A stretch of DNA of 42,774 nucleotides from a virus. Location: the IMG/VR virus record IMGVR_UViG_3300030328_003769, positions 1 through 42,774 of that record. One strand, written 5' to 3'. The notes under the pieces are model-generated. The model did no database searches and was not told the DNA's origin. It saw only the letters and a program-made list of their open reading frames with translations. Each line of letters starts with the position of its first letter. The stretch's first letter is position 1. The translations under genes were made by a program, and so were the position numbers. Shown here one piece after another: positions 14,560 to 20,570 of this stretch.

Positions 14560-14583
14560 ACATTAAAAAAAGAAAGGATTAAA

Positions 14584-14892
14584 ATGGAAAATTGGGAACA
14601 ATGGGAAGAAAAATATAAACCTATACCAAACCACATAGATAAAGAAGGTTCTTATTATGCAGATCAAAATGGAATTAATTATTCTTTTGAAACTTATGGT
14701 AAAGAATTAGAGCATATACAAAACCAAAATCCTAAATATGTATGGACTTTAGGGGAGTGTGATGATGTGCAATATATTACTAATGGAAAATGGTTGGTTA
14801 ATAGACTTGCATACTTTGTATGTAAAAACCCTTGTAATGAAGAGAGAGGGTCAATTGAATATACATATCAAGTATTTAAAGAAAACGATTAA
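14584..14892 (+). CDS. Small plus-strand protein, 102 aa
   Basis: Trp- and Tyr-rich soluble protein (MENWEQWEEKYKPIP; KNPKYVWTLGECDDVQY-like centre). An upstream GTG at 14425 keeps the frame open, but that stretch is strongly structured RNA, while AGAAAGGATT stands directly before the ATG at 14584. The ATG is therefore preferred. No family recognised; first gene of the plus arm. Confidence 0.65.
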   Translation: MENWEQWEEKYKPIPNHIDKEGSYYADQNGINYSFETYGKELEHIQNQNPKYVWTLGECDDVQYITNGKWLVNRLAYFVCKNPCNEERGSIEYTYQVFKEND

Positions 14893-14906
14893 TAGAAAGG
14901 ATAAAA

Positions 14907-15371
14907 ATGAGTGTAGATACAGAGCTATATAACAAAAATGATAATCAAGTTTATCTAACACCTACAAAATGGTCAGCTACAGAGAGAAGACTATTTCAGG
15001 TAAAATATAAAGATCAAAAACTTTTTAGAGCTTTTGAATTACAATATTCTAAATGGGCAATATACAACATAAAAGATTTTGAAGATGTTGAAATATTAAA
15101 ATATACCGATGATGGTTTTTACAATGTAAAACTTAAAGGGGAAACTTATTTAGAAGAGGCGCAAGATGTCAGTTTTGAAAGTTGGTGTGGTAATTTAGAA
15201 GTAAAAAAATTATTTAAAGATTGGCATGATAATGAGTTGGAATTATTTTTAGAAGATCACTCTAATTTATTTAAAATTGAAAGTGTGCAAAGTGATGTAA
15301 AATGCACTATAGAAGTTAGTGATTATGTTAAATTAAAAAAGTATTTAAAAAAGAAAGGAAGTAAAAAATGA
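14907..15371 (+). CDS. Plus-strand protein, 154 aa
   Basis: Soluble, acidic, with a mixed alpha/beta look; no cysteine motif (one Cys near 105, one near 135). Strong leader AGAAAGGATAAAA. Its stop overlaps the next start (ATGA). Function unknown. Confidence 0.65.
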   Translation: MSVDTELYNKNDNQVYLTPTKWSATERRLFQVKYKDQKLFRAFELQYSKWAIYNIKDFEDVEILKYTDDGFYNVKLKGETYLEEAQDVSFESWCGNLEVKKLFKDWHDNELELFLEDHSNLFKIESVQSDVKCTIEVSDYVKLKKYLKKKGSKK

Positions 15372-15499
15372 AAGCATATGAATTAATAAAACTATTAGAC
15401 AATACTTTTACTGATGTTGAGTTTGATGTTTTTGAAGACATTGAAGGATTAGTAAGAGTAAACTTTGTTGTTGATGTAGAGGAGGGTGAAGATGCCTAA
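15368..15499 (+). CDS. Small acidic protein, 43 aa
   Basis: Found by hand translation; AAGAAAGGAAG leads the ATG at 15368. Highly acidic (FDVFEDIEGLVR, VEEGEDA end). Size and charge resemble DNA-mimic or inhibitor proteins of phages, but this is speculation. It overlaps genes on both sides. Confidence 0.55.
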   Translation: MKAYELIKLLDNTFTDVEFDVFEDIEGLVRVNFVVDVEEGEDA

Positions 15500-15653
15500 A
15501 TATACAGTAATACAGAGTTATACTGCTCAGGATATTTATAAAAATGTTGAGGCAGTAGATGTAGATGATGCAATTAATAAGATTGGTGGTTTACCAGTTG
15601 ATGAGAATAACCACGAAGATACAGAAACAGAAGTAAAATTGGAGGAAGAGTGA
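15492..15653 (+). CDS. Small acidic protein, 53 aa
   Basis: Found by hand translation, with GGAGG before the ATG at 15492. Begins MPKYTVIQSYTAQDIYKNVEA, then an acidic tail ending EVKLEEE. The N-terminal pattern fits a short beta-alpha unit. Overlaps neighbours at both ends; function unknown. Confidence 0.55.
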   Translation: MPKYTVIQSYTAQDIYKNVEAVDVDDAINKIGGLPVDENNHEDTETEVKLEEE

Positions 15654-15838
15654 ATAAACAAGAAAGAGAAAAATTTTTAGAAAATTGTTATGAAAGAGCT
15701 TTTGTTATCTACAGTTATGACAAAAATTTACACATAGCACATTTAAAAAATTCTAATATGCCATTAAAAGATTTTTTAAAATCATACAAAGTTAAGATGA
15801 GAGAATTAACTGATGAGGAGGTAATATATACACCATGA
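15650..15838 (+). CDS. Small basic helical protein, 62 aa
   Basis: GTG start preceded by GGAGGAAGA inside the previous gene. Basic and helical, with a FLENCYERAFVIYSY segment. Coupled on both sides by short overlaps (GTGA, ATGA). Function unknown. Confidence 0.55.
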   Translation: MNKQEREKFLENCYERAFVIYSYDKNLHIAHLKNSNMPLKDFLKSYKVKMRELTDEEVIYTP

Positions 15839-16008
15839 ATAAAATAATAATTTACAAAGAAGGTGAGTATCAATCACTTCCTATGACTGAAAGTTTATTT
15901 TGGAATAGAGTTGATAATTTAAAAAGAGCTGTATTAACAAGTGAGGACTTTGAATTTAGATTAATGTGGTATCATAAACTACAAGAATTATTGAAAAAAG
16001 TACCCTAG
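15835..16008 (+). CDS. Small protein, 57 aa, last gene of the plus run
   Basis: Found by hand translation; the ATG overlaps the previous stop (ATGA). Charged helical sequence with FWNRVDNLKRAVL and HKLQELLKKV. It ends 19 bases before the convergent TerS gene. No family recognised. Confidence 0.5.
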   Translation: MNKIIIYKEGEYQSLPMTESLFWNRVDNLKRAVLTSEDFEFRLMWYHKLQELLKKVP

Positions 16009-16026
16009 TGTTTATTTATTTATTTT

Positions 16027-16539
16027 TTAACTGTCTTGGTTGGATTGTTTTAATTCTTTATGTTCTAATTCAGTTGAATCGATGACTTCATATTCAGCAT
16101 TAACAATATTATTATCCCGTATCTCTTTTAATTTTGACTCTAATTCTTTTCTAGTCATACTATCAAGAGATGCGGTCACAACCTCTTTACGATCCACATA
16201 AAAACCACCAAGTTGACCTCTTCTAAATTCAGCATTTATTGCAGGTCCTAACTGTCCATTTTCAACAGCTTTATCTCTTAATCTAGCTAATTCTCTAGAA
16301 TGTTTGACAATATCAATTTTAGTAGCATCAGCGTATTCTCTTTGAAGTTTTTCAATTGCTTCAACAACACCTGGGTAATACTTAGGATTTCTTAAATTAG
16401 ATGCTGCAGCAGTTGCACTATGTTCTTTATATCCTGCTTGTCTTGCACATTCTGTTGGAGTTATTCTTCCATTTTCTTTACAAAATATCTCAACAAATGC
16501 TTTTTGTCTGGGACTTAACCCACCTCTATTTTTTGGCAT
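16027..16539 (-). CDS. Terminase small subunit, about 170 aa
   Basis: DNA-recognition subunit that marks the packaging site and regulates TerL. The N-terminal helix-turn-helix is of the Terminase_2 type: LSPRQKAFVEIFCKENG followed by PTECARQAGY. A basic and helical oligomerisation region and an acidic tail follow. A TTG start nine codons upstream is open, but the ATG at 16539 has AGGA just before it and is preferred. It is about 6.6 kb from TerL. TGTAACA iterons lie upstream of its start, a possible pac region or operator. Confidence 0.88.
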   Translation of the reverse strand: MPKNRGGLSPRQKAFVEIFCKENGRITPTECARQAGYKEHSATAAASNLRNPKYYPGVVEAIEKLQREYADATKIDIVKHSRELARLRDKAVENGQLGPAINAEFRRGQLGGFYVDRKEVVTASLDSMTRKELESKLKEIRDNNIVNAEYEVIDSTELEHKELKQSNQDS

Positions 16540-16634
16540 AATTCCTATAATATCCTTCTTTTTCAAAAAGGTATAGTTTATTTTTACCCTAACTATTTAT
16601 AATATACTAAGTATGGCTTAAAATATCCCAATAG

Positions 16635-16731
16635 TGTAACATATAATAAAATCTTTTGTTACAAGATTGTGACATAAAAACATATATATTTCAATAAATT
16701 AACTTAATGTAACACTGTAACAGGTGTAACA
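16635..16731. repeat. TGTAACA iterons, four direct and one inverted
   Basis: Copies at 16635, 16708, 16716 and 16725 (direct) and 16657 (inverted, TGTTACA). The last three are spaced 8 and 9 bp. The arrangement fits binding sites for a phage protein such as TerS, a replication initiator or a repressor; which one cannot be told. Confidence 0.6.
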
Positions 16732-16789
16732 CAGGTTTGAGCAGTAAAAATATTCTAGGGGGGCTAAAATAAACTATACTTTTATAATT

Positions 16790-16836
16790 TGATAGTAGAG
16801 CCATACGATCAGGAGGAAAGAAAGACTCTACTATCA
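16790..16836. other. Hairpin with Shine-Dalgarno-like loop
   Basis: Perfect 11-bp stem TGATAGTAGAG/CTCTACTATCA with a 25-nt loop carrying AGGAGGAAAG on the plus strand. No start codon follows within a useful distance on the plus strand, so the loop does not serve an obvious gene. Confidence 0.5.
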
Positions 16837-16866
16837 TTTAACAACATATGCATTGATGATTTAACG

Positions 16867-16936
16867 GGTTATGTATGAACACCGGGAATCGAGGCCCGAA
16901 CCATCTCCAAGCTTTTGCCATGATTTGCATATAACC
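16867..16936. ncRNA. 70-nt tRNA-like fold, not a canonical tRNA
   Basis: The ends pair GGTTATGT with ATATAACC (one G-U), extendable past one mismatch. Inside, the minus strand has a T-arm-like hairpin CGGG-CCTCGATT-CCCG. No anticodon arm can be drawn, so a working tRNA is not supported. It could be a tRNA remnant, a tRNA mimic or a structured site. Confidence 0.4.
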
Positions 16937-16965
16937 ATTGAAAAATTCCTCTATCCCAACTTTAA

Positions 16966-16982
16966 AAGGGCGGTTCGCCCTT
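16966..16982 (-). terminator. Intrinsic terminator of the small-gene operon
   Basis: Stem AAGGGCG/CGCCCTT with a 3-nt loop; the minus strand continues TTAAAG. It lies 17 bases past the last gene of the minus-strand small-protein operon. Confidence 0.65.
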
Positions 16983-16998
16983 AAACTCTATAACTGGT

Positions 16999-17220
16999 TT
17001 ACTCATTCGAAATCGTGTAGTTTTCGAAACATTCTGGGTCAAGTGGTGGTCCGTAGTAGATCGCAAGGGTTTTGTTACTACCTTCGGTCCATGTTTGGTG
17101 GTAGTACTTATCTTCATTGATTTCCCCTTGTGAGTGACAAACCTTACACTGTTCAATGACCTGTTCTGCTTCAAACGATAATCTGACATATCCATTTCCT
17201 TTACATTTAGAACAAATCAT
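16999..17220 (-). CDS. Small DnaJ-type zinc-finger protein, 73 aa
   Basis: CSKCKGNGYV at residues 3-12 and CKVCHSQGEI near 25-34 form one CxxCxGxG-type zinc centre like those of DnaJ or of small phage zinc proteins. The rest is acidic and Tyr-rich. Starts with ATGA overlap to the upstream zinc-ribbon gene, and the terminator follows it. Substrate unknown. Confidence 0.7.
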   Translation of the reverse strand: MICSKCKGNGYVRLSFEAEQVIEQCKVCHSQGEINEDKYYHQTWTEGSNKTLAIYYGPPLDPECFENYTISNE

Positions 17221-17501
17221 AACGCTTGCTCATTATTGTTTTTAATCTGTCCCACTTCTTTCTTATTGCTAACTCTCTCAGGGTCCGTGGTTCCCGTAAC
17301 GCTTTCTTTGATACATCTTTGTAGAGTTTCATTAATCGTTTCTTTAGTTTCATTTATCTCTCTCCTGTTATAACATCTAATGCAATAGTAATTACTTCGC
17401 TTTCTACTACTACTATAATTCGCAATTAAATTTACTTCCAAATATTTTCGTTCACACTTGTAACAATGATCATATTTGTCGTAATGTTGTTCAAAATACA
17501 T
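17217..17501 (-). CDS. Zinc-ribbon-like protein, 94 aa
   Basis: CYKC near residues 13-16 and CIRCYNRR near 40-43 form a Cys4 ribbon; the C-terminal half is charged and Gln/Asn-rich. A TCCGTGGTTC heptad-repeat fragment lies inside. Preceded by AGGAGGAAGAAAGA. It may bind nucleic acid or a host protein; function unknown. Confidence 0.65.
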   Translation of the reverse strand: MYFEQHYDKYDHCYKCERKYLEVNLIANYSSSRKRSNYYCIRCYNRREINETKETINETLQRCIKESVTGTTDPERVSNKKEVGQIKNNNEQAL

Positions 17502-17513
17502 TCTTTCTTCCTC

Positions 17514-17711
17514 CTATTCCGATAGCTTAATTAACATCTGGCGCAACCAGGATTCATCTTTTGCTATCTCATAATACAACCAAACACAATAATCGAAATC
17601 ATTTGTTTGATCAACACACCCTCTCACATACGTGTGGAAAGGTGAATAATGAACCGTGATCCATGTAACAAGAACCACGGTAACACAAACAAAAAACACG
17701 CTACGTACCAT
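17514..17711 (-). CDS. Small exported or membrane-anchored protein, 65 aa
   Basis: N-terminal hydrophobic segment (residues 4-20, SVFFVCVTVVLVTWITV) works as signal peptide or anchor. The periplasmic part contains two cysteines (CVDQTNDFDYC) that could form a disulfide. Four CNNG heptad units (17652-17679) lie in the middle of the gene. Such proteins can act in superinfection exclusion, but this is only a possibility. Confidence 0.6.
   Translation of the reverse strand: MVRSVFFVCVTVVLVTWITVHYSPFHTYVRGCVDQTNDFDYCVWLYYEIAKDESWLRQMLIKLSE
17652..17679. repeat. CNNG heptad repeat array, four units
   Basis: Four consecutive units including AACCGTG, ATCCATG and AACCACG. One 14-nt string (CCGTGGTTCTTGTT, minus strand) is identical to part of the array in the polymerase gene. 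Confidence 0.6.
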
Positions 17712-17890
17712 TAGAGGCGTCTAGCGTGATACTCGATGTCTCTTTGATTTTTTAATACTCTATTCTCTAGTTCCTCAATTTTTGCATAATAGTACATCTT
17801 AATTGAGTATCTACCTGCAAAAAATCCTAAAACAAAAACACTAAGAATAGCAATGCCATGCCATAAAGGCATATCAAAAAAATCTAACAT
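17711..17890 (-). CDS. Small membrane protein with coiled-coil tail, 59 aa
   Basis: Found by hand translation. GGAGGAG stands 6 bases before the ATG at 17890. One transmembrane helix (about residues 11-27, HGIAILSVFVLGFFAG), then a charged helix (KIEELENRVLKNQRDIEY). Its stop shares a base with the next ATG. Topology resembles i-spanin-like or phage membrane-anchor proteins; function unknown. Confidence 0.65.
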   Translation of the reverse strand: MLDFFDMPLWHGIAILSVFVLGFFAGRYSIKMYYYAKIEELENRVLKNQRDIEYHARRL

Positions 17891-17891
17891 G

Positions 17892-18095
17892 TTAACTCCT
17901 CCCTATGTATTTTAAGTAATCATGTAAAATGTAATAAGTTTCTCTATCTTTATAAAAAAGTTTTTGCATAAATCTATTAACAAAATCTTTAGGAGCAAAT
18001 CTTAACATAATACTTAAAGGTTTTGTGGAATTCCATTTAAAAAATATACAAATTCTAAAAAATACATATAGCAAACGCAATCTTAAATTATTCAT
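17892..18095 (-). CDS. Small basic protein, 67 aa
   Basis: Start set at the ATG at 18095, because AGAAAGGAAG precedes it; a longer frame to 18221 would overlap the zinc-ribbon gene. Basic, aromatic-rich (LYVFFRICIFFKW near the N-terminus, possibly membrane-associated). Ends just before the next gene, whose ribosome-binding site overlaps its stop. No family recognised. Confidence 0.5.
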   Translation of the reverse strand: MNNLRLRLLYVFFRICIFFKWNSTKPLSIMLRFAPKDFVNRFMQKLFYKDRETYYILHDYLKYIGRS

Positions 18096-18105
18096 TTCTT
18101 CCTTT

Positions 18106-18294
18106 CTAAGAAAAAAATTTTGGGTCATACATCTCAAGTAAAATATTAAGAGCCTTGCTGCCTTGTTGCAGCACGTGTTCCCATTCTTCTTTACTATACG
18201 ATGTATCGTATTGTGGATCATAAAACTTCACTGTCACCCGTTTACATTTACGACATTCATAAACTTTTTTTATGGGGCTTTCAGGAAGTTTCAA
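18106..18294 (-). CDS. Small zinc-ribbon protein, 62 aa
   Basis: CRKCKRVTVKFYD at residues 14-26 gives one CxxC knuckle. The remainder is acidic and helical (KEEWEHVLQQGSKALNILLEMY). TTG start directly after the stop of the ribbon-helix-helix gene, so it is probably translated by coupling. A partner role with that regulator is possible. Confidence 0.6.
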   Translation of the reverse strand: MKLPESPIKKVYECRKCKRVTVKFYDPQYDTSYSKEEWEHVLQQGSKALNILLEMYDPKFFS

Positions 18295-18468
18295 TTAATC
18301 CGCCGATCCGTTCCCTTCTTTCTTTCTTTCTCTGAATTTTACATGTTCTTTATCAACAAGTTTCCTGATGAAATTGTTAATCGTCATATAATCCTCTTTA
18401 GCTATTACACGTATTTTGTCATACGTGTCTTTGTGTATAGCAACACTTTTATATTTTTCTATATTCAT
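18295..18468 (-). CDS. Ribbon-helix-helix (Arc/CopG-type) regulator, 57 aa
   Basis: Found by hand translation. Pattern of a ribbon-helix-helix DNA-binding protein: beta strand KYKSVAIHK (about 5-13), helix A TYDKIRVIAKED, turn YMT, helix B INNFIRKLVDKE (about 30-41), then a basic tail. These proteins dimerise and insert the beta ribbon into the major groove as repressors. The promoter at 18475-18503 places the predicted transcription start on or next to the A of the ATG, so the mRNA is probably leaderless. A TATGGGAT site lies inside that promoter, which suggests autoregulation and control of the other sites. Confidence 0.72.
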   Translation of the reverse strand: MNIEKYKSVAIHKDTYDKIRVIAKEDYMTINNFIRKLVDKEHVKFRERKKEGNGSAD

Positions 18469-18473
18469 GGGTT

Positions 18474-18503
18474 ATATATATGGGATAATATATTATTAGT
18501 CAA
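18474..18503 (-). promoter_or_regulatory. Leaderless promoter of the regulator gene, site 7 of 7
   Basis: -35 TTGACT (18503-18498), 17-bp spacer (18497-18481) containing ATCCCA, -10 TATATA (18480-18475), then six bases before the ATG. The ATATGGGATAA motif (18478-18488) is read on the plus strand here and spans the spacer and -10. The -35 overlaps the stop codon of the upstream gene. Confidence 0.65.
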
Positions 18504-18703
18504 GTATTTTTTCTTACATCTTCTATACATTCAATAGAAAAACGAAAATAAGGGTTTTTTTCAAACTTTGTCCAACTCTGCTCAATCATTTCGCATTGTT
18601 CTTTGTTAAGATCCATGCTTAAAACAGTTTGATTACCAGTGTAAACCCATGAGCTACCATTAAAACCCCATAAACTTACCACTAATAAAAAAACTTTAGT
18701 CAC
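18500..18703 (-). CDS. Small secreted protein with two cysteines, 67 aa
   Basis: N-terminal signal-peptide-like stretch (MTKVFLLVVSLWGFNGSSW). The mature part has two cysteines (CEMIEQ and IECIED) about 22 residues apart, able to form a disulfide. GTG start overlaps the polymerase stop by 8 bases. It resembles small periplasmic phage proteins of unknown role. Confidence 0.6.
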   Translation of the reverse strand: MTKVFLLVVSLWGFNGSSWVYTGNQTVLSMDLNKEQCEMIEQSWTKFEKNPYFRFSIECIEDVRKNT

Positions 18704-20570
18704 TAATCTCTTTTATTTCACCCCAACTATTACCTATCTCTACATCTACCTTACATTTAACCTTGAGATCAACACAATTTTCCATTATTCTTTGTATGAC
18801 CGAATACTTTTCGGGATTATCAACAGATAGATTCAATTCATCATGAACCTGGATATGAGGAAGAAAACCTTCCTCGTGCAAATCTATCATCGCTTGCTTT
18901 GTTTGATCCGCCGCACTGCCCTGTATTAGCTTGTTAAGAGCTTTGTAGGTAAAAGCACGTCTAATGTTCTTACCATGCTCTCTCATCGCTTCTACGTGTG
19001 GTAATGGCTTATTAATGCCAAACAAATTTGGTTCCCATAAATCGAAACGACATTTGCGACCAAGTAGTGTTCTTATATATCCAACATCTTGCGCACGTTG
19101 TGAAACTTTATCAGCAAGCTCTTTTACAAAAGGAACTCGTTTGTGATATTGTTTCCAAAGATCCGCTGTATCTTCTTCATCTAAACCTAACTCTGAACCA
19201 AGTTTACCTTTGCCCATACCATACATCATACCAAGGTTAATTGTTTTTGCTGTCTTACGATCAATGCCTGCCATATCTGCTACAATTTGATGGAAGTCTG
19301 CATCTTCATTTTGATATGCATCAATAACGGTATCAGAACCGGGCAACCCACCATTTGTTAATTTAGCAAAGTGTACCGTGATCCGTGGTTCTTGTTGCGA
19401 GTAATCAAATGTTCCCCACTTGCATCCTTCTTCAGGAATAAATAATCGTCTGATCCGTGGACCAATAATATTATTACGTGCAGGAATTTGCTGTAAGTTT
19501 GGATTACTATACGAGAACCTACCTGTTACTGTTCCTCCTTGATCCGAACGCATTTGGTGGATCTCTGCGTGAATCCTGCCTCTGTACGAATGCTTGAGTA
19601 TTGTATCGATGAAGGTGGTTCTTGCTTTATTAATCTCTCTCGCTTCAACAATGTTCTTGGCCAACTGACTAGGATGCGTCGTAAGAAAATTTTTATCAAA
19701 CTTAGGCTGACCAGATTTTGGAGTCGTTTCATATCGAATACTTTTCGCATCGAAAGCTTTCGCCACTGACGTTGGAGTCCATACTTCCACAGCAACACCT
19801 GTATCCTTATAGATATTATCCAATATCTTTTTCTCTCTATTAGCGAAATCGTTTTTCGTGCGTTCTGCTTCATCAAGATCAATCCTAACGCCTTTCTTTT
19901 TCATTTCAAATAAAATTGGAAAAAGCTTTGTTTCTAAATCAAAAATAGATAGTAGATCTTGTTTAATTAATTCTGTTTTAAAGAACTGCCATAACTTTAA
20001 CGTGAGTACTGTATCTTGTTCAGCATAAGGACCAACATACATCGGTGGTAGTTTCCACATTTCTCCTTTAGCATCAACGCCCCAATTTTTAGCAGCATCA
20101 TACAATAATGATTCACTCTTTGTTTCACCAAGATAATGTTTACCTAACTCATTAAGTGAATATCTAAATCTATTTTCATCAACAAGAGGAGCGGCAATCA
20201 TTGTGTCAATAATACGACCATGAACTTTTAAACCCATAGCGTGTAACCAACCAACATCATACATCGCATTATGAAATATTTTATCGCATGGTAATTCTAA
20301 AATCTTTTTTAATTGCCCTGTAAATATTTTTTGATCAAAGTTACCACCGCCTTCATGATTAATAGGAAAGTATCCTGTCCATCCATCGACTGCTATGGCA
20401 ACGCCTGCAACAAAACCTTTTTTAACAGGCCATCCAGGACCAATGCCTGTATTTAAACCGATATCATTTGTTTCTAAATCAATACAAATTTCTTTTGCAT
20501 CACTAAGATCTGGAATTGATTCAGGAGGAACCCACTCACTTGGTGGTTGAAACAATGGTATTTGTGTCAT
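18696..20570 (-). CDS. DNA polymerase, family A, with 3'-5' exonuclease
   Basis: Replicative polymerase of the Pol I/T7 type, 624 aa. Exonuclease: DLET (Asp31, Glu33), HNAMYD (Asp105), YAEQD (Asp186). Polymerase: motif A FDYSQQEPRI (Asp389), motif B RKTAKTINLGMMYG (Arg438, Lys442, Tyr450), motif C VHDE (His576-Glu578). No 5' nuclease domain, as in phage enzymes. The residue matching E. coli Phe762 is Leu446, a variant discussed as a lifestyle marker in viral polymerases. Two CNNG heptad arrays lie inside (19374-19401 and near 19451). It follows the DUF6378-like gene with a 4-base overlap. Confidence 0.96.
   Translation of the reverse strand: MTQIPLFQPPSEWVPPESIPDLSDAKEICIDLETNDIGLNTGIGPGWPVKKGFVAGVAIAVDGWTGYFPINHEGGGNFDQKIFTGQLKKILELPCDKIFHNAMYDVGWLHAMGLKVHGRIIDTMIAAPLVDENRFRYSLNELGKHYLGETKSESLLYDAAKNWGVDAKGEMWKLPPMYVGPYAEQDTVLTLKLWQFFKTELIKQDLLSIFDLETKLFPILFEMKKKGVRIDLDEAERTKNDFANREKKILDNIYKDTGVAVEVWTPTSVAKAFDAKSIRYETTPKSGQPKFDKNFLTTHPSQLAKNIVEAREINKARTTFIDTILKHSYRGRIHAEIHQMRSDQGGTVTGRFSYSNPNLQQIPARNNIIGPRIRRLFIPEEGCKWGTFDYSQQEPRITVHFAKLTNGGLPGSDTVIDAYQNEDADFHQIVADMAGIDRKTAKTINLGMMYGMGKGKLGSELGLDEEDTADLWKQYHKRVPFVKELADKVSQRAQDVGYIRTLLGRKCRFDLWEPNLFGINKPLPHVEAMREHGKNIRRAFTYKALNKLIQGSAADQTKQAMIDLHEEGFLPHIQVHDELNLSVDNPEKYSVIQRIMENCVDLKVKCKVDVEIGNSWGEIKEISD
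19374..19401. repeat. CNNG heptad repeat array in the polymerase gene
   Basis: Four consecutive units including ATCCGTG and GTTCTTG. CGTGATCCGTGGTTC (19377-19391) is identical to 7991-8005 in TerL. In frame it encodes the EPRIT of motif A. Confidence 0.65.

Larger units (their letters stand above)
16540..16998. other. Non-coding region upstream of TerS
   Basis: No gene supported. Contains a -10-rich AT stretch, five TGTAACA boxes, a TAGGGGGG tract (16756-16763), a hairpin with an SD-like loop (16790-16836), a 70-nt tRNA-like fold (16867-16936) and a terminator (16966-16982). This concentration of sites suggests an origin, packaging site or control region. Confidence 0.6.

Noticed and set aside
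14425-14583. N-terminal extension of the 102-aa protein from a GTG at 14425
   Set aside because: The stretch folds into several strong stems and has no ribosome-binding site, while the ATG at 14584 has AGAAAGGATT directly in front.
16540-16566. TTG start for TerS
   Set aside because: Nine extra residues before the conserved region and a weaker start than the ATG at 16539.
16867-16936. Canonical tRNA gene
   Set aside because: T-arm-like hairpin only; no anticodon stem-loop and no proper acceptor spacing.
16962-17195. Minus-strand open frame of 77 codons
   Set aside because: Shadow of the zinc-finger gene at 16999-17220, which has CxxC motifs and ATGA coupling.
18096-18221. Longer form of the 67-aa basic protein starting at 18221
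   Set aside because: It would overlap the zinc-ribbon gene; the start at 18095 has AGAAAGGAAG.
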